Part shown: piece after piece, positions 47,101 to 55,370 of the stretch
Numbering within the stretch: position 1 is the stretch's first letter
Layout: every line of letters begins with the position of its first letter
NCBI RefSeq assembly: GCF_000425065.1
Contig: NZ_AULB01000007.1
Location: 62,001 to 126,000, forward strand
Direction of reading: 5' to 3'
DNA from: Actinomadura rifamycini DSM 43936
GTDB taxonomy: Bacteria > Actinomycetota > Actinomycetes > Streptosporangiales > Streptosporangiaceae
Length of the DNA: 64,000 nt
Notes under the pieces: generated by a model
What the model was told of the DNA's origin: nothing
Database searches by the model: none
Seen by the model: the letters and a program-made list of their open reading frames with translations, nothing else
Translations under genes and position numbers: made by a program

Positions 47101-49551
47101 CGCGAGGAAGGCGCGGAACACCGCGGACTCCAGTTCCGGCGAGCGCTCCAGGTCGGTGACGCCGTAGTGCGCGAGCGCCTTGCCGAGCCGCTCCCGGAAC
47201 GCGTCCGGCAGCCCGGCCCGCTCCACGTCGAGGCTCTGCAGGTAGGTGTGGAAGTGCTCGCGGGCGCTGTGCACGTGGCCCTCGTCGCCGCCCGCCGGAC
47301 GGTCGCGGCCCAGCTCGGCGAGGTCGGCGAACACGTCGACGAGCGCGAGTTCCGCCGCCAGCGGCCGGTGCCCGTCCGCGGCGGCCGCGGCGCGCGCGGC
47401 GAGGTAGTCCTGGAGCACGCGCCCCTCGTCGTGCGGGTCGACGTCGAAGCCCAGCAGCAGGCTGCGCAGGTCCTCCAGGCCGCGCGCCGCGCGCTCCCGC
47501 GCCGGGACCGCCGCGGGCGCGGCGGGCAGCTCCAGCTCGACGGCCCCGCCGACCGCGGTCTCCGCGGCCTCCACGTCGTCCGCGAGCTGCTCCAGCCTCA
47601 GCAGCGGCGCACCGGCCTCCACCTGGCTGCCCGCCGACACGACGCATTCCTTCAGCCGCGCCTTGAACGGCGCCCGCAGCACCGTCTCCATCTTCATGCT
47701 CTCCAGCACGAGGATCGGCGCGCCCGCCTCGACCTCGGCGCCGGCCTCCAGCGGCGTGGCGACGACCAGCGCGGGCGCGGGCGCGCGGACGACGCCGCCC
47801 TCGTCCCGGCTGACCCGGTGCGGGACGCCGTCCACCTCGACCAGGTGGACGGGCCCGTGCGTCCCGGTGACCAGCCGGTACCGGGCGCCGTTGACCGTGA
47901 TGCGGCCCGCGTGCCGGTCGAAGCGCTCCAGCTCCACATCGGCGGCGCGGACGTCGCCGCCCGCCTCGACGCCCACCCGGAACCGGTGCGCGCCGACCCG
48001 CGCCACCCGCACCCGGTACCCGGCGCCGCGCAGCTTCAGGTCCAGCGGCCGGCCGCTCTCGTGCCGCACCTGCGGGCGTCCGCCCGACGCCGTCGCCAGC
48101 AGCCGCGCCCGCTCCGCGCGCTCCTCCTCCTCGTACACCTCGATGGCCGCCGCCACCAGCGCGACCCCCGAGTGCCGGTGCGAGACGAGCCCGCCCGCCT
48201 CCCGCACCCGGTCGATCCAGCCGGTGTCCGCGCTGCCGTCGATCACCTCGGGCCGGTTCAGCAGATCGAGGACGAAGCCCTTGTTCGTCGCGCCCCCCTC
48301 GATGATCACGGTGGTGCGCGCCATCGCCCGCCGCAGCCGGGCCAGCGCCTCGTCCCGGTCCCGGCCGTAGGCGATGATCTTCGCGATCATCGAGTCGAAG
48401 TCGGCGGGGATCGTGTCGCCCTCGGCGACGCCGGTGTCCACCCGCACGCCCGGCCCCGCGGGCAGTTCCAGCCGCGCGATGCGCCCGGGGGACGGCGCGA
48501 AGTCGCGGTCCGGGTCCTCGGCGTTCAGCCGCGCCTCGACCGCGTGCCCGCGCTCCACGGGCCGCTCCCCCTCCAGCCGTCCGCCCGACGCCACGTGCAG
48601 CTGCGCCTTCACCAGGTCGTACCCGGTGGTCGCCTCGGTGATCGGGTGCTCCACCTGGAGGCGCGTGTTGACCTCCAGGAACGCGAACATCTCGTCGCCC
48701 GGGTGGTACAGGAACTCGACGGTCGCCGCCCCCCGGTACCCGACGGCGACCGCGAGCCGCTCGGCGGACGCCTTCAGCTCGGCCGCCTGCTCGGGCCGCA
48801 GCACCGGCGACGCCGACTCCTCGATGACCTTCTGGTTGCGCCGCTGCACCGAGCAGTCCCGCACGCCGAGCGCCCACGCCGTCTCGCCGTCCGCGATGAC
48901 CTGCACCTCGACGTGCCGCGCCCCGGTGACCAGCCGCTCCAGGAACACGACGCCGCTGCCGAACGCCCGCGCGGCCTCCTGGCCGGTGCGCTCGTAGGCG
49001 TCCACCAGCTCCGCCTCGTTCGCGACCATGCGGATGCCGCGGCCCCCGCCGCCCGCCGTCGCCTTCAGCATCAGCGGGTACCCGATCTCCGCGGCCGCCG
49101 CCACCGCCGCGTCCAGGCTCTCGACCGCGCCCCGGCTCCAGGGCGCCACCGGCACCCCGACCTCCTCGGCGATCAGCTTCGCGCCGATCTTGTCGCCGAG
49201 CCGCCGCATCGCCTCCGCGCTCGGCCCGACGAACGCCACCCCGATCCGCTCGCACAGCTCCGCGAACGCCGGGTCCTCCGCGACGAACCCCCAGCCGACC
49301 CACGCCGCGTCGGCGCCGGACTCCACCAGCGCGCGCTCCAGCACGTCCAGATCGAGGTACGGCCGCGCCGACGCGGGCCCGAGGTCGTACGCGCGGTCCG
49401 CTTCGCGGACGAACGCGGCGGCACGATCGACGTCCGTGTACAGGGCGACGGTCTCGATCCGTGTCCCGGTCTCCGCGGCGATGTCCCGCACGGCGTGGAT
49501 GAGCCGCATCGCGGCCTCACCACGGTTGACGATGGCGACACGACTGAACAC
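44101..49551 (-). CDS. Single-chain biotin-dependent acyl-CoA carboxylase
   Basis: A 1,816-residue protein that carries a whole acyl-CoA carboxylase in one chain, as in eukaryotic ACC. Residues 1-450 are biotin carboxylase (VAIVNRGEAAMR, ATP-grasp KATAGGGGRGIRM, and EVNTRLQVEHPITE). A barrel-like linker and a biotinyl domain follow; the biotinyl Lys is in ESMKME near 617. Residues 700-1200 resemble the central region of ACC, and 1240-1800 form the carboxyltransferase with SMDSGTENMDWV and SGGVSAEDNFGIGG. The substrate may be acetyl- or a longer acyl-CoA. GTG start, with GGGGG nine bases before. Bacteria normally use separate subunits, so the fusion is notable although known in actinobacteria. 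Confidence 0.9.
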   Translation of the reverse strand: MFSRVAIVNRGEAAMRLIHAVRDIAAETGTRIETVALYTDVDRAAAFVREADRAYDLGPASARPYLDLDVLERALVESGADAAWVGWGFVAEDPAFAELCERIGVAFVGPSAEAMRRLGDKIGAKLIAEEVGVPVAPWSRGAVESLDAAVAAAAEIGYPLMLKATAGGGGRGIRMVANEAELVDAYERTGQEAARAFGSGVVFLERLVTGARHVEVQVIADGETAWALGVRDCSVQRRNQKVIEESASPVLRPEQAAELKASAERLAVAVGYRGAATVEFLYHPGDEMFAFLEVNTRLQVEHPITEATTGYDLVKAQLHVASGGRLEGERPVERGHAVEARLNAEDPDRDFAPSPGRIARLELPAGPGVRVDTGVAEGDTIPADFDSMIAKIIAYGRDRDEALARLRRAMARTTVIIEGGATNKGFVLDLLNRPEVIDGSADTGWIDRVREAGGLVSHRHSGVALVAAAIEVYEEEERAERARLLATASGGRPQVRHESGRPLDLKLRGAGYRVRVARVGAHRFRVGVEAGGDVRAADVELERFDRHAGRITVNGARYRLVTGTHGPVHLVEVDGVPHRVSRDEGGVVRAPAPALVVATPLEAGAEVEAGAPILVLESMKMETVLRAPFKARLKECVVSAGSQVEAGAPLLRLEQLADDVEAAETAVGGAVELELPAAPAAVPARERAARGLEDLRSLLLGFDVDPHDEGRVLQDYLAARAAAAADGHRPLAAELALVDVFADLAELGRDRPAGGDEGHVHSAREHFHTYLQSLDVERAGLPDAFRERLGKALAHYGVTDLERSPELESAVFRAFLARQRASADAAVVAALLRAWLLEPPPDERMRETVGLALERLVAAAQVRFPVVYDLACGVVFAWFAQPLLRRNRARVYADVRKHLRYLDATPDAPDRAERIAEMVRSTEPLVRLLGRRLDRGDADNTVMLEVLTRRYYGNKGLIGVGTREAAGCTFVVAERAGSCLVSAAVRFEALGGALRGLAELAGDEDVDADIYLAWEGQPDDFDAMAAALHEVVAAHPLPDRVRRITATVAGSRGAVMHHHFTFRPSGDGMAEERLIRGLHPYIAQRMQLERLSEFDLTRLPSSDEEVYLFQAVAKENPADDRLVAFAQVRDMTELRDQDGRLVTLPMAEYTIASCLDSIRRARELRPSKKRVGTNRIVVYVWPPISLTRAELEMIVGRVLPTAAGAGLEEILIIGRRRDRETGELSKMAARVAFGAAGGVRVTVGEPSDEPVEPVGGYRQKVLRASARNTVYPYELTRMLGDFVEHDLDGAHALVPVDRPAGRNTAAMVAGVVRTPTRLHPEGVTRVVLLGDPTKSLGALSEPECRRVIAALDLAERMRVPLEWYALSSGARISMDSGTENMDWVAAALKRIVEFTQDGGEINIVVAGVNVGAQPYWNAEATMLMHTKGVLVMTPDSAMVLTGKQALDFSGGVSAEDNFGIGGHDRVMGPNGQAQYWAPDLVSARDVLMAHYEHTYVAPGEDGPRRAETADPADRDVSDFPHAVEGSDFTTVGEIFSAAANPDRKKPFDIRTVMRALSDQDHPVLERWAGMADAETAAVQDVHLGGIPVCLLGIESRPVPRRGFPPTDGPDAYTAGTLFPLSSKKAARAINAASGNRPLVVLANLSGFDGSPESLRKLQLEYGAEIGRAIVNFRGPIVFCVISRYHGGAFVVFSKALNPDMTVFALEGSFASVLGGAPAAAVVFTHDVDARTAADPRVRDLEGRAAAAAGPERAALLAELVELRASVRTEKQAEVAAEFDRVHDIRRAVEVGSVDAVIGAAEMRPRIIEALEARLAR

Positions 49552-49896
49552 TGACCGAACCCCCTGTAGACGCGTGACAGACCGGCGGCGTCAGCCTCTC
49601 GTCATTCGGCCGGTAGTTCCATGCCGCCGACAACGCATGCTGCCCTGCGAGGTTTGTGGGATTCCTCCAAACACCCCGGAAGCACCTGCGAAGCCGCGAC
49701 GCCGCAAGAGCTCCCCGATGCCTACCCGCCCCGCCCCGTCCGGACACCTTGCGGTGACGGCCCCCAGCGGTGTCCGCATACGGTCCGTTACCGGGTCTTG
49801 CCGGGCGGATCCGACCGCGTGTTCCCTGGAAGAACGGCGCGATCTTCGGCGTCCGCACCGCCCCGCCTCCCCGGCGCTTTCCCCTTAGGCAGGTCC
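49552..49896. other. Divergent intergenic region, carboxylase/kinase
   Basis: These 345 bp separate the divergent carboxylase and kinase genes and must hold both promoters. A GTTTG/CAAAC inverted repeat lies near 49652-49675. The plus frame of the kinase stays open upstream to 49621, but that part is compositionally unlike protein and lacks a ribosome site, so I leave it out. Confidence 0.35.
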
Positions 49897-51855
49897 ATGG
49901 GCCCTTTGCATCCCGACGACCCCGTGATGATCGGCGGCCACCGAATCTTGGGACGCATCGGCGCCGGGGGCATGGGCGCCGTCTATCTGGCGGAGGACGG
50001 CGAGGGCGGCCGTGTCGCCGTCAAGACGATCCGCGCCGAACTGGTGCGCGACGAGGACGGCACCGTCCCCGCGCGCTTCCGGCGCGAGATCGCCATGCTG
50101 CGACGCCTCGGGCGCCGCTGCACGGCCGCTCTGCTGGACGCCGACCCGGACGCCGACCCGCCGTACCTCGTCATCGAGTACATCCCCGGCCCGTCCCTGG
50201 CCGAGCAGGTGAAGAGGCACGGCCCCCTGCGCACCGACGCCTTGCAGGAGGCGGCCGTCGGCATCGCCGCCGCGCTCGAGCACGTCCACGCCGAGGGGAT
50301 CGTCCACCGCGACCTCAAGCCCGCGAACGTGCTGCTCGGCCCGCACGGCCCCCGCGTCATCGACTTCGGCTTGGCGCTCCTCGCCGAGCGCGGCACACGG
50401 ATCACCGCCACCGGTCTGCAAGTGGGCACCCCGCCGTTCATGGCGCCGGAGCAGCTCCTCGGCCACCGGGTGACCCCCTCCACCGACCTGTTCGCCTGGG
50501 CCGGGACCATGGTGCACGCCGCGTCGGGCGCTCCCCCGTTCGGCGAGGACCACCGGACCCTGCACGCACGCATCCTGGAAGCCGAGCCCGTCGTCCGCGG
50601 GATCGACGGCCCGCTGCTCCCACTGGTGATGCGCGCCCTCTCGAAGGATCCGGCCGCCCGCCCCACCGCCGCCGAGATCGTGGCGGAGCTGCGCTCGCTC
50701 GCCCCTTCACGGACCGTCCTCGGCAACGCCGCGGCGGGCACCGTCCGGCTTCCGGCGCCCGCCCCGGAGCACACCGTCACCGCCGACGACCCCGACGGCT
50801 GGGCCGAACTCGCCGGCCGAAGCGTCGCCGCGGGCAAGACACGGCTCGCCGCGCACCAGGCGGAACGCGGGCTCGCACTGGATCCCCTGCACGCCCGCTG
50901 CCTCCTGCAACGCGCCCGGGCGTCCATCGCCGAAGGCCGCAACGGGCTCCCGGACCTCCGGCTCGCCCACGAGGTCGCCCCGGACGACACCGAGGTCACC
51001 AGCGCATACATCCGAGCGCTTCTCACCGACGGGACCGTCGAATCGGCCAGAAAGGCACACGAACTGGCCCCCGGCGACGCTCCGATCCGCACCGAGTACG
51101 CATGGCGGCTGTCCGCGTCCGGCAGGAGGGCAGACGTCATCAAAGCGTTCAAGCTCGCCCCCGGCGACGCGGAAATCGCAGCCCGGTACCGTCGCCTCGC
51201 CAAGGCCGAGGCGTCGGCGACCGACATCTCGCCCGCCGCCCTCCGCGCCGTCCTACGCGTGAAGGCGGCCCTCCCCGAGGGGCATTGGCTCGCCACCGGC
51301 CCGGTCCTGCTGGTCAATATGAACGCGCACGACACCGAGAAGACCATCCCCGAAGTCGTAACGCCGCAGTTGGACCTCGACCGCCTCACCCAGGCAGTGG
51401 AGCGGTTGGCACAGCATTCCGAAGCGCTTCCCCAGAACACCCAGATCCACCTGGGTTCCCTCCTGGCCTGGTCGCTACAGCAAGAGATCTACAGGAACTC
51501 GCTCGACTACTCCGCCGAGCGAGGACGACGGATCGCGGACCTGCTGATGTACTCGGCAGGACACCTTCCCCTCGCGACGGGCCTGCCCTACCTCGCGTCC
51601 CACATGGCCGCCGACGCCCTCGACCACACTGCGGGGTTCAAAGGTTCGTACTTGAGCATCTTCGTCTTCATCGTCGTCGCCGAGGTTTTCATCTGCGGTA
51701 TTCATGTGCGGAACAGCGAGAATCCTTCGGAGGCATTGGCGATCGCTCTCATCGGCGGCGTCATCGCCTTCGCCGTTTGGGCGGGCTACGCAAGACTCGC
51801 ACACGTGAACAAGCTCGCCCGGCGCCGACGTCGCCGCGCTGCGGACATGCTCTGA
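49897..51855 (+). CDS. Ser/Thr protein kinase with repeat region and two C-terminal membrane spans
   Basis: A 652-residue Hanks-type kinase. The glycine loop GRIGAGGMGAVYLA (about 18-31), VAVKTI, IVHRDLKPANVLLG (about 132-145) and VIDFGLALL give a complete catalytic domain to about 265. Residues 300-430 are helical with TPR-like units (AERGLALDPLHARCLLQRA). Near the C-terminus two hydrophobic stretches (YLSIFVFIVVAEVFI and ALIGGVIAFAVWAGYA) predict a membrane hairpin, so the protein is held by its C-terminus, not the usual single central span. ATG 49897, with a weak AGG, begins directly at the kinase domain. Confidence 0.88.
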   Translation: MGPLHPDDPVMIGGHRILGRIGAGGMGAVYLAEDGEGGRVAVKTIRAELVRDEDGTVPARFRREIAMLRRLGRRCTAALLDADPDADPPYLVIEYIPGPSLAEQVKRHGPLRTDALQEAAVGIAAALEHVHAEGIVHRDLKPANVLLGPHGPRVIDFGLALLAERGTRITATGLQVGTPPFMAPEQLLGHRVTPSTDLFAWAGTMVHAASGAPPFGEDHRTLHARILEAEPVVRGIDGPLLPLVMRALSKDPAARPTAAEIVAELRSLAPSRTVLGNAAAGTVRLPAPAPEHTVTADDPDGWAELAGRSVAAGKTRLAAHQAERGLALDPLHARCLLQRARASIAEGRNGLPDLRLAHEVAPDDTEVTSAYIRALLTDGTVESARKAHELAPGDAPIRTEYAWRLSASGRRADVIKAFKLAPGDAEIAARYRRLAKAEASATDISPAALRAVLRVKAALPEGHWLATGPVLLVNMNAHDTEKTIPEVVTPQLDLDRLTQAVERLAQHSEALPQNTQIHLGSLLAWSLQQEIYRNSLDYSAERGRRIADLLMYSAGHLPLATGLPYLASHMAADALDHTAGFKGSYLSIFVFIVVAEVFICGIHVRNSENPSEALAIALIGGVIAFAVWAGYARLAHVNKLARRRRRRAADML

Positions 51856-51880
51856 ACGGAAGGTTCCGCCCCTCGTTCAG
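51852..51880. terminator. Hairpin between kinase and YciI genes
   Basis: CTGAACG (51852-51858) pairs with CGTTCAG (51874-51880), and GGAA/TTCC inside. The two convergent stop codons lie in its arms, so it may end both transcripts. Confidence 0.45.
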
Positions 51881-52425
51881 CGGCGGCCGCCGGGTTCCCA
51901 GGCGTGCACCTCGACGGCGGCGTAGCGGTCCTCCGTCAGGACGGCGCGCGCCGCGTCCGGCCCCGCCGCGCGGACCAGTGCCGCCGTCCCCAGCCAGGCG
52001 GTCCCGTCGTCCGACAGCAGCGGCCCGTACGCGATCAGGTCGTCCTTCCACCCGTCCGGCACGTCGAGGTCGGCGCCCTCACCGGAGCCGAGGCCGAGCA
52101 CCAGGTACCGGTCGTCCGCGGCCCGGCCGCCGGGGAAGTCCCACATCGTGCGCCCCAGCGCGTTGCGCCACCGCCGCACCAGCACGTCCCGATACGCCCC
52201 GGCCTGGTAGCAGGGCTCGTCGAACGCGAACGCCCGGACGGCGGCCGCATCCGGCAGGTCGACGATGTGCACGCTCCCGGAGAGTTCGCCGTCCTCCCGG
52301 AACGTCGGCCCGCGCGCGATCAGTCGCCGGTCGAACCGGTCCATGTACGACCAGTGCTCCTCGACCAGCGCATGGCGAAGCTCCAGGGATCCCGGCCGGT
52401 CTCGGTGGTAGCAGAAGAATTCCAC
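51877..52425 (-). CDS. YciI-related protein, two-domain
   Basis: A 182-residue protein made of two YCII-like ferredoxin-fold units. The first (1-90) has HWSYMDRFDRRLIARGPTF and VRAFAFDEPCYQAGAY; the second (about 105-178) has DDLIAYGPLLSDDG and AARAVLTEDRYAAVEVHAW. The RGP/YGP and DP-like stretch resemble the active-site region of YciI proteins, whose functions range from dehalogenation to unknown. It is a cytoplasmic protein next to a DUF397 gene on the same strand with a 30-bp gap; I see no functional link. Confidence 0.75.
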   Translation of the reverse strand: MEFFCYHRDRPGSLELRHALVEEHWSYMDRFDRRLIARGPTFREDGELSGSVHIVDLPDAAAVRAFAFDEPCYQAGAYRDVLVRRWRNALGRTMWDFPGGRAADDRYLVLGLGSGEGADLDVPDGWKDDLIAYGPLLSDDGTAWLGTAALVRAAGPDAARAVLTEDRYAAVEVHAWEPGGRR

Positions 52426-52455
52426 CCGCCGAGTCTCCCAGCCGCGAACCGCCCG

Positions 52456-52644
52456 TCAGCGCACGGACCGCCGCTTCAACTCGTCCACCAGCCCGGCGAA
52501 CGCGTCCACGCTGAGCACCAGATGCCCGCCCCCAGGGTCCTTGGAGTCCCGCACCCCGACGCCGTCCGCAAAACGACCCAACTCGACACAAGCCTTGTCG
52601 CTCACGCCACCACTGTAGGAACTCTTACGCCACCGGATGATCAT
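52456..52644 (-). CDS. DUF397 protein
   Basis: A 62-residue DUF397 protein: IRWRKSSYSGG, then ACVELGRFADGVGVRDSKD and GGGHLVLSVDAF. Its ATG overlaps the stop of the HTH/DUF5753 gene (ATGA), exactly as at 5319-5322. Only one DUF397 gene is present in this copy of the module, against two at 5 kb. Confidence 0.88.
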   Translation of the reverse strand: MIIRWRKSSYSGGVSDKACVELGRFADGVGVRDSKDPGGGHLVLSVDAFAGLVDELKRRSVR

Positions 52645-53456
52645 GTATATCTCTCCAAGTACCGTTTGATCATCTTCCGGGAGTCACTCTCCGGCAGGGC
52701 ATTTGCGCCGATTTGGTCGAATATATCCGCTACCTCCCTCACTTCGCCAGGTGATTCGATCAGACGTCCGCCACACTGAGCGCCCACATACGCGACGTCA
52801 CGGACGTCTAGCCGGATTATCTGGAGCGAGCCATCCACCCCACGCGTCCCACCCGCCGAGAAGGGCACGATCCGGATACTTGCGCGACGCTCATCCGCCA
52901 ACGTCAGCAGGTAGCGAAGTTGCGCCGCCATCACGTCGGCGCCACCGACCACTTGCGTCAACGCGCCTTCGCCCAGCAGGACCCACAAGTCGGGCGGCTC
53001 CTCGCGCCCAAGGATGGCGGCCTTCCGCTCGGCTCGTTCCCGCAACTCGCCTTCGAGCCCCTTCAGGGAACCAGCCGATACCAGCGAGCACGTGTATTCC
53101 TCGGTTTGCACGGGGTGCGGAACAGCCAGCCCATGGTAGATCTTGATCGACTTGGCTTCCTGCTCATAAGCAGAGAACTGCCCAAACCAGTCCGGATCGT
53201 GAGCCATCCGGGCATACCACAGCATTACCCGCAACAACTCACCAGTGCCATATTTCTCGTCCAGCTTCACAAGATGACCTTCATGCGGGCGAAGCCGTCC
53301 CGCCTCCATGTTAGAAACAGTCGACCTGGCGACATTGAGAATTCGGCCGCACTGGGTCAGCGACAGCCCGGCCCTCTCTCGAAGAAACCGCAGGTAGAAG
53401 GCAAGGAAGTGCCACTGAGACGCCTTGGGGTCGAGAGGTTCGCGGACGATCGGCAA
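52641..53456 (-). CDS. XRE-type HTH regulator with DUF5753 domain
   Basis: A 271-residue regulator equal in length to the one at 5319-6134. HTH at about 20-70 (LTQCGRILNVARSTVSNMEAG), then a DUF5753 domain with MAHDPDWFGQF, VGGADVMAAQL, SIRIVPF and a GGRLIESPGEVRE segment that is identical in the paralogue. TTG is the start, with AGGAG five bases before it. Because HTH recognition helices differ (NVARSTVSNM here, GAARSSVSNL there), the two may bind related sites. Confidence 0.88.
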   Translation of the reverse strand: MPIVREPLDPKASQWHFLAFYLRFLRERAGLSLTQCGRILNVARSTVSNMEAGRLRPHEGHLVKLDEKYGTGELLRVMLWYARMAHDPDWFGQFSAYEQEAKSIKIYHGLAVPHPVQTEEYTCSLVSAGSLKGLEGELRERAERKAAILGREEPPDLWVLLGEGALTQVVGGADVMAAQLRYLLTLADERRASIRIVPFSAGGTRGVDGSLQIIRLDVRDVAYVGAQCGGRLIESPGEVREVADIFDQIGANALPESDSRKMIKRYLERYT

Positions 53457-53555
53457 GACCGCTCCTGTTTATGTCTGTTTACATCAACACGCCGACCATA
53501 GAAGACGTCAGCGACCCTCGTCACAGGAAAACGAAAATCGAGGCGAGGGGGATCG
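53457..53555. promoter_or_regulatory. Divergent promoter region with direct repeats
   Basis: The 99-bp gap between the regulator and the ATPase gene contains two head-to-tail ten-base repeats, TGTTTATGTC and TGTTTACATC, at about 53466-53485, close to the regulator start. They are candidates for its operator. They are not found at the other copy of the module, whereas the ATPase-side leader is conserved. Confidence 0.45.
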
Positions 53556-53984
53556 ATGTCGATCACTGCGACCGGGGACCTGATCATTCCGCTGCTGGGG
53601 ACGCCGTCGGCCGTGGGGCTTGCGCGGACGCTAGCGGGCGCCCGGCTAAACCAGTGGAATTGTCGCCACATTTCGGACGATGCGCTTCTCATCGTGTCGG
53701 AACTCGTCACGAACGCGGCGCGGCAGACGCCGCATGAGGAGATCCGGCTCCAGGTGAGCCGGGACGTCGGCGGGATCGTCGTCGCGGTGTGGGACGCGAG
53801 CCCGGAGATCCCGCAGGCCCGGCCGCTGCCGGAAGTCGTACCGGACGACCTCGGCGCGGCGGACGGCTCGTTCGAGGATGCCGGTGGGCGCGGGCTGCCG
53901 CTCGTCCAGGCGCTCTCGTCCGCGTGCGGCGTCACACGGGATCCCAAGGGCGGGAAGTGGGTCTGGGCCCGGCTCAGCCCTTAG
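53556..53984 (+). CDS. HATPase_c_2 ATP-binding protein (anti-sigma-factor-like)
   Basis: A 142-residue ATPase, same length as the protein at 6236-6664; the first 31 residues differ at a single position and the C-terminus GGKWVWARLSP is the same. The N-box is IVSELVTNAAR, the G1 box VWDASPEIP and the G2 region GGRGLPLVQ. The segment between G1 and G2 has diverged most (ALPEV-type text versus an acidic LEDLDMDED). Its role is likely protein-protein signalling with sigma or anti-anti-sigma factors. It is divergent from its HTH/DUF5753 gene and is followed by a transposase scrap. Confidence 0.88.
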   Translation: MSITATGDLIIPLLGTPSAVGLARTLAGARLNQWNCRHISDDALLIVSELVTNAARQTPHEEIRLQVSRDVGGIVVAVWDASPEIPQARPLPEVVPDDLGAADGSFEDAGGRGLPLVQALSSACGVTRDPKGGKWVWARLSP

Positions 53985-54047
53985 AGCCTGTCCGGTGAAT
54001 CTTGGTGTTCGGCTACCCGGCGGGACGAGCCGGACACCCCGACAGGT

Positions 54048-54180
54048 CGGCGGGCAGGCGCTCGGGCGGTCGCGGGGCGGGCTGACCACCAAGGTCCACC
54101 TGACCGCCGACGGGCGCGGCCTGCCGCCGTCGATCCAGGTGACCGCCGGGAACGTCAACGACCGCACCGCCTTCCCACGG
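54048..54180 (+). mobile_element. IS5-type transposase remnant
   Basis: The plus strand reads GQALGRSRGGLTTKVHL, then ADGRGLPPSIQVTAGNVND, the catalytic-core segment of IS5-family DDE transposases (RSRGGLTTK is diagnostic). No start, no N- and no C-terminal part remain, and the frame continues into unrelated text. The words AGAGCCTGTCCGGTGAA at 53985-54001 look like one terminal repeat of such an element. The rest of 53985-54381 shows no gene. Confidence 0.65.
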
Positions 54181-54381
54181 CGGGCGCCTGGCGGAGCAGG
54201 GCGAGAGTACGGTCACGTTCGCCGCCGCGACACCCCATTCGTACTGCGGTCGACCACAGTACGCCGTGAGGGGAACCCCATAGCGAATGCCGCATCGGCT
54301 TCGTAGCTTTGAGTTCGTGATCAGGACGCCTCACAGAAAGCACGTCGTCACCATCTCGCGCAATGGGCAGGGAGGTTCCTG

Positions 54382-54864
54382 ATGAACGAAACGACGAACG
54401 AGCAGGACGGCAAGGGCACCGGCACGGGCGGACGCCTCGCGGGCGCGATCCGCCTACCGGACGACTCCTGGGTGCGAGGACGCGGCCTGCGCAATGGACC
54501 CGCGTCCGGTCCTGAACCCGGCTTCGGGCTCTACCTCGGCACCGCGAAACTCCGCGAGCGCCACGAGGACGAGTTGCGGTGGCCGCACACGTGGATCGAA
54601 TGGCCCGACTTCCGGCTCCCCCGCGACCGGGACACGGCCGTCCGGGAGATCCGGGGCCTGCATGAACGGGCCAAAGCGGGCGAGGCGGTGGAGGTCGCCT
54701 GCGGGGGCGGCATCGGCCGCACCGGAACGGTCATCGCCTGCCTCGCCGTCCTGGCGGGAGTCGCCCCGGGGAACGCCGTCGGCTGGGCGCGCGAGCACCA
54801 CCACAAGCGGGCCGTCGAGACCCCGTGGCAGCGCCGCTGGGTGCGCAACTTCCCACCAGGCTGA
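54382..54864 (+). CDS. Protein phosphatase, dual-specificity/tyrosine type
   Basis: A 160-residue phosphatase. The signature CGGGIGRTG (about 113-121, CxxxxxR with the Cys thiol nucleophile and Arg) lies after EVA, and a general-acid Asp may be in WPDFRLPRD (about 74-82). The small size and lack of other domains fit a DSP/PTP-like enzyme that removes phosphate from a protein or small molecule. GGGAGG six bases before the ATG supports the start. Two Ser/Thr kinase genes are in the window but not adjacent. Confidence 0.82.
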   Translation: MNETTNEQDGKGTGTGGRLAGAIRLPDDSWVRGRGLRNGPASGPEPGFGLYLGTAKLRERHEDELRWPHTWIEWPDFRLPRDRDTAVREIRGLHERAKAGEAVEVACGGGIGRTGTVIACLAVLAGVAPGNAVGWAREHHHKRAVETPWQRRWVRNFPPG

Positions 54865-54899
54865 GGCGGCGCCCCTACGGGACGGGCGGAGTCCGCACG

Positions 54900-55370
54900 T
54901 CACCGGGTGGTCGACCACGACCCGTCACGGTGCTCGGCCGCGGCCGGAACCAGTCCGTAGGGGTCGGGGTGGATCCTGCGGGAGAAGTCCATGAGTTCGA
55001 CCATGTGCGGAGTGAGCCGGATCAGCACGAAGTCGTTCCCGGCCGGGCCGTCCGGAAAGAAGCTCTTCAAACCCTCCTCCCACCGGGCCACCCGTTCCGC
55101 CACGTCGTCGACGACTTCGGCGTCCGCTTGGAGGCACACGTAGGCGAAGGCGGCCCGGTCTTCCACCGCATAGGACACATGCGGCCCCCGCGAGACCTCG
55201 GCGGCCTTGCGGGAGGCCGGGCTCGTCCCGATCCAGACGGTCCCGTCGTCATCGACCCCCACATGCTGGACGAGCCGGGTATGCGGTCGCCCATCGTCGA
55301 CCGTCGTCAGGAACCCGTACGGGTTGGTCCGCAGAAGCTCCAACGCCACCTCGACCAATTCGCCTGGCAC
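54900..55370 (-). CDS. PPOX-fold (pyridoxamine 5'-phosphate oxidase-like) flavin/F420 protein
   Basis: A 156-residue split-barrel protein. The opening VEVALELLRTNPYGFLTTVDDGRPHTRLVQHV and VWIGTSPASRKAAEVSRGPHVSYAVE are the PPOX pattern that binds FMN or F420. The C-terminal segment with HMVELMDFSRRIHPDPYG may form the cofactor-side loop. Substrate unknown. The frame is open to 55616, but the upstream part is not protein-like; GTG 55370 with GGGAG is chosen, and GTG 55412 is possible. No neighbour shares its strand. Confidence 0.75.
   Translation of the reverse strand: MPGELVEVALELLRTNPYGFLTTVDDGRPHTRLVQHVGVDDDGTVWIGTSPASRKAAEVSRGPHVSYAVEDRAAFAYVCLQADAEVVDDVAERVARWEEGLKSFFPDGPAGNDFVLIRLTPHMVELMDFSRRIHPDPYGLVPAAAEHRDGSWSTTR

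Noticed and set aside
42298..49554. A plus-strand open frame of over 2,400 codons opposite the carboxylase
   Set aside because: It is the mirror of the third-position GC bias of the real gene; its protein is Arg/Val/Gly/His-rich, lacks domains and crosses into the amidohydrolase gene.
53985..54306. Intact insertion sequence
   Set aside because: Only the core of an IS5-type transposase and one possible end remain; there is no complete gene or second terminal repeat.
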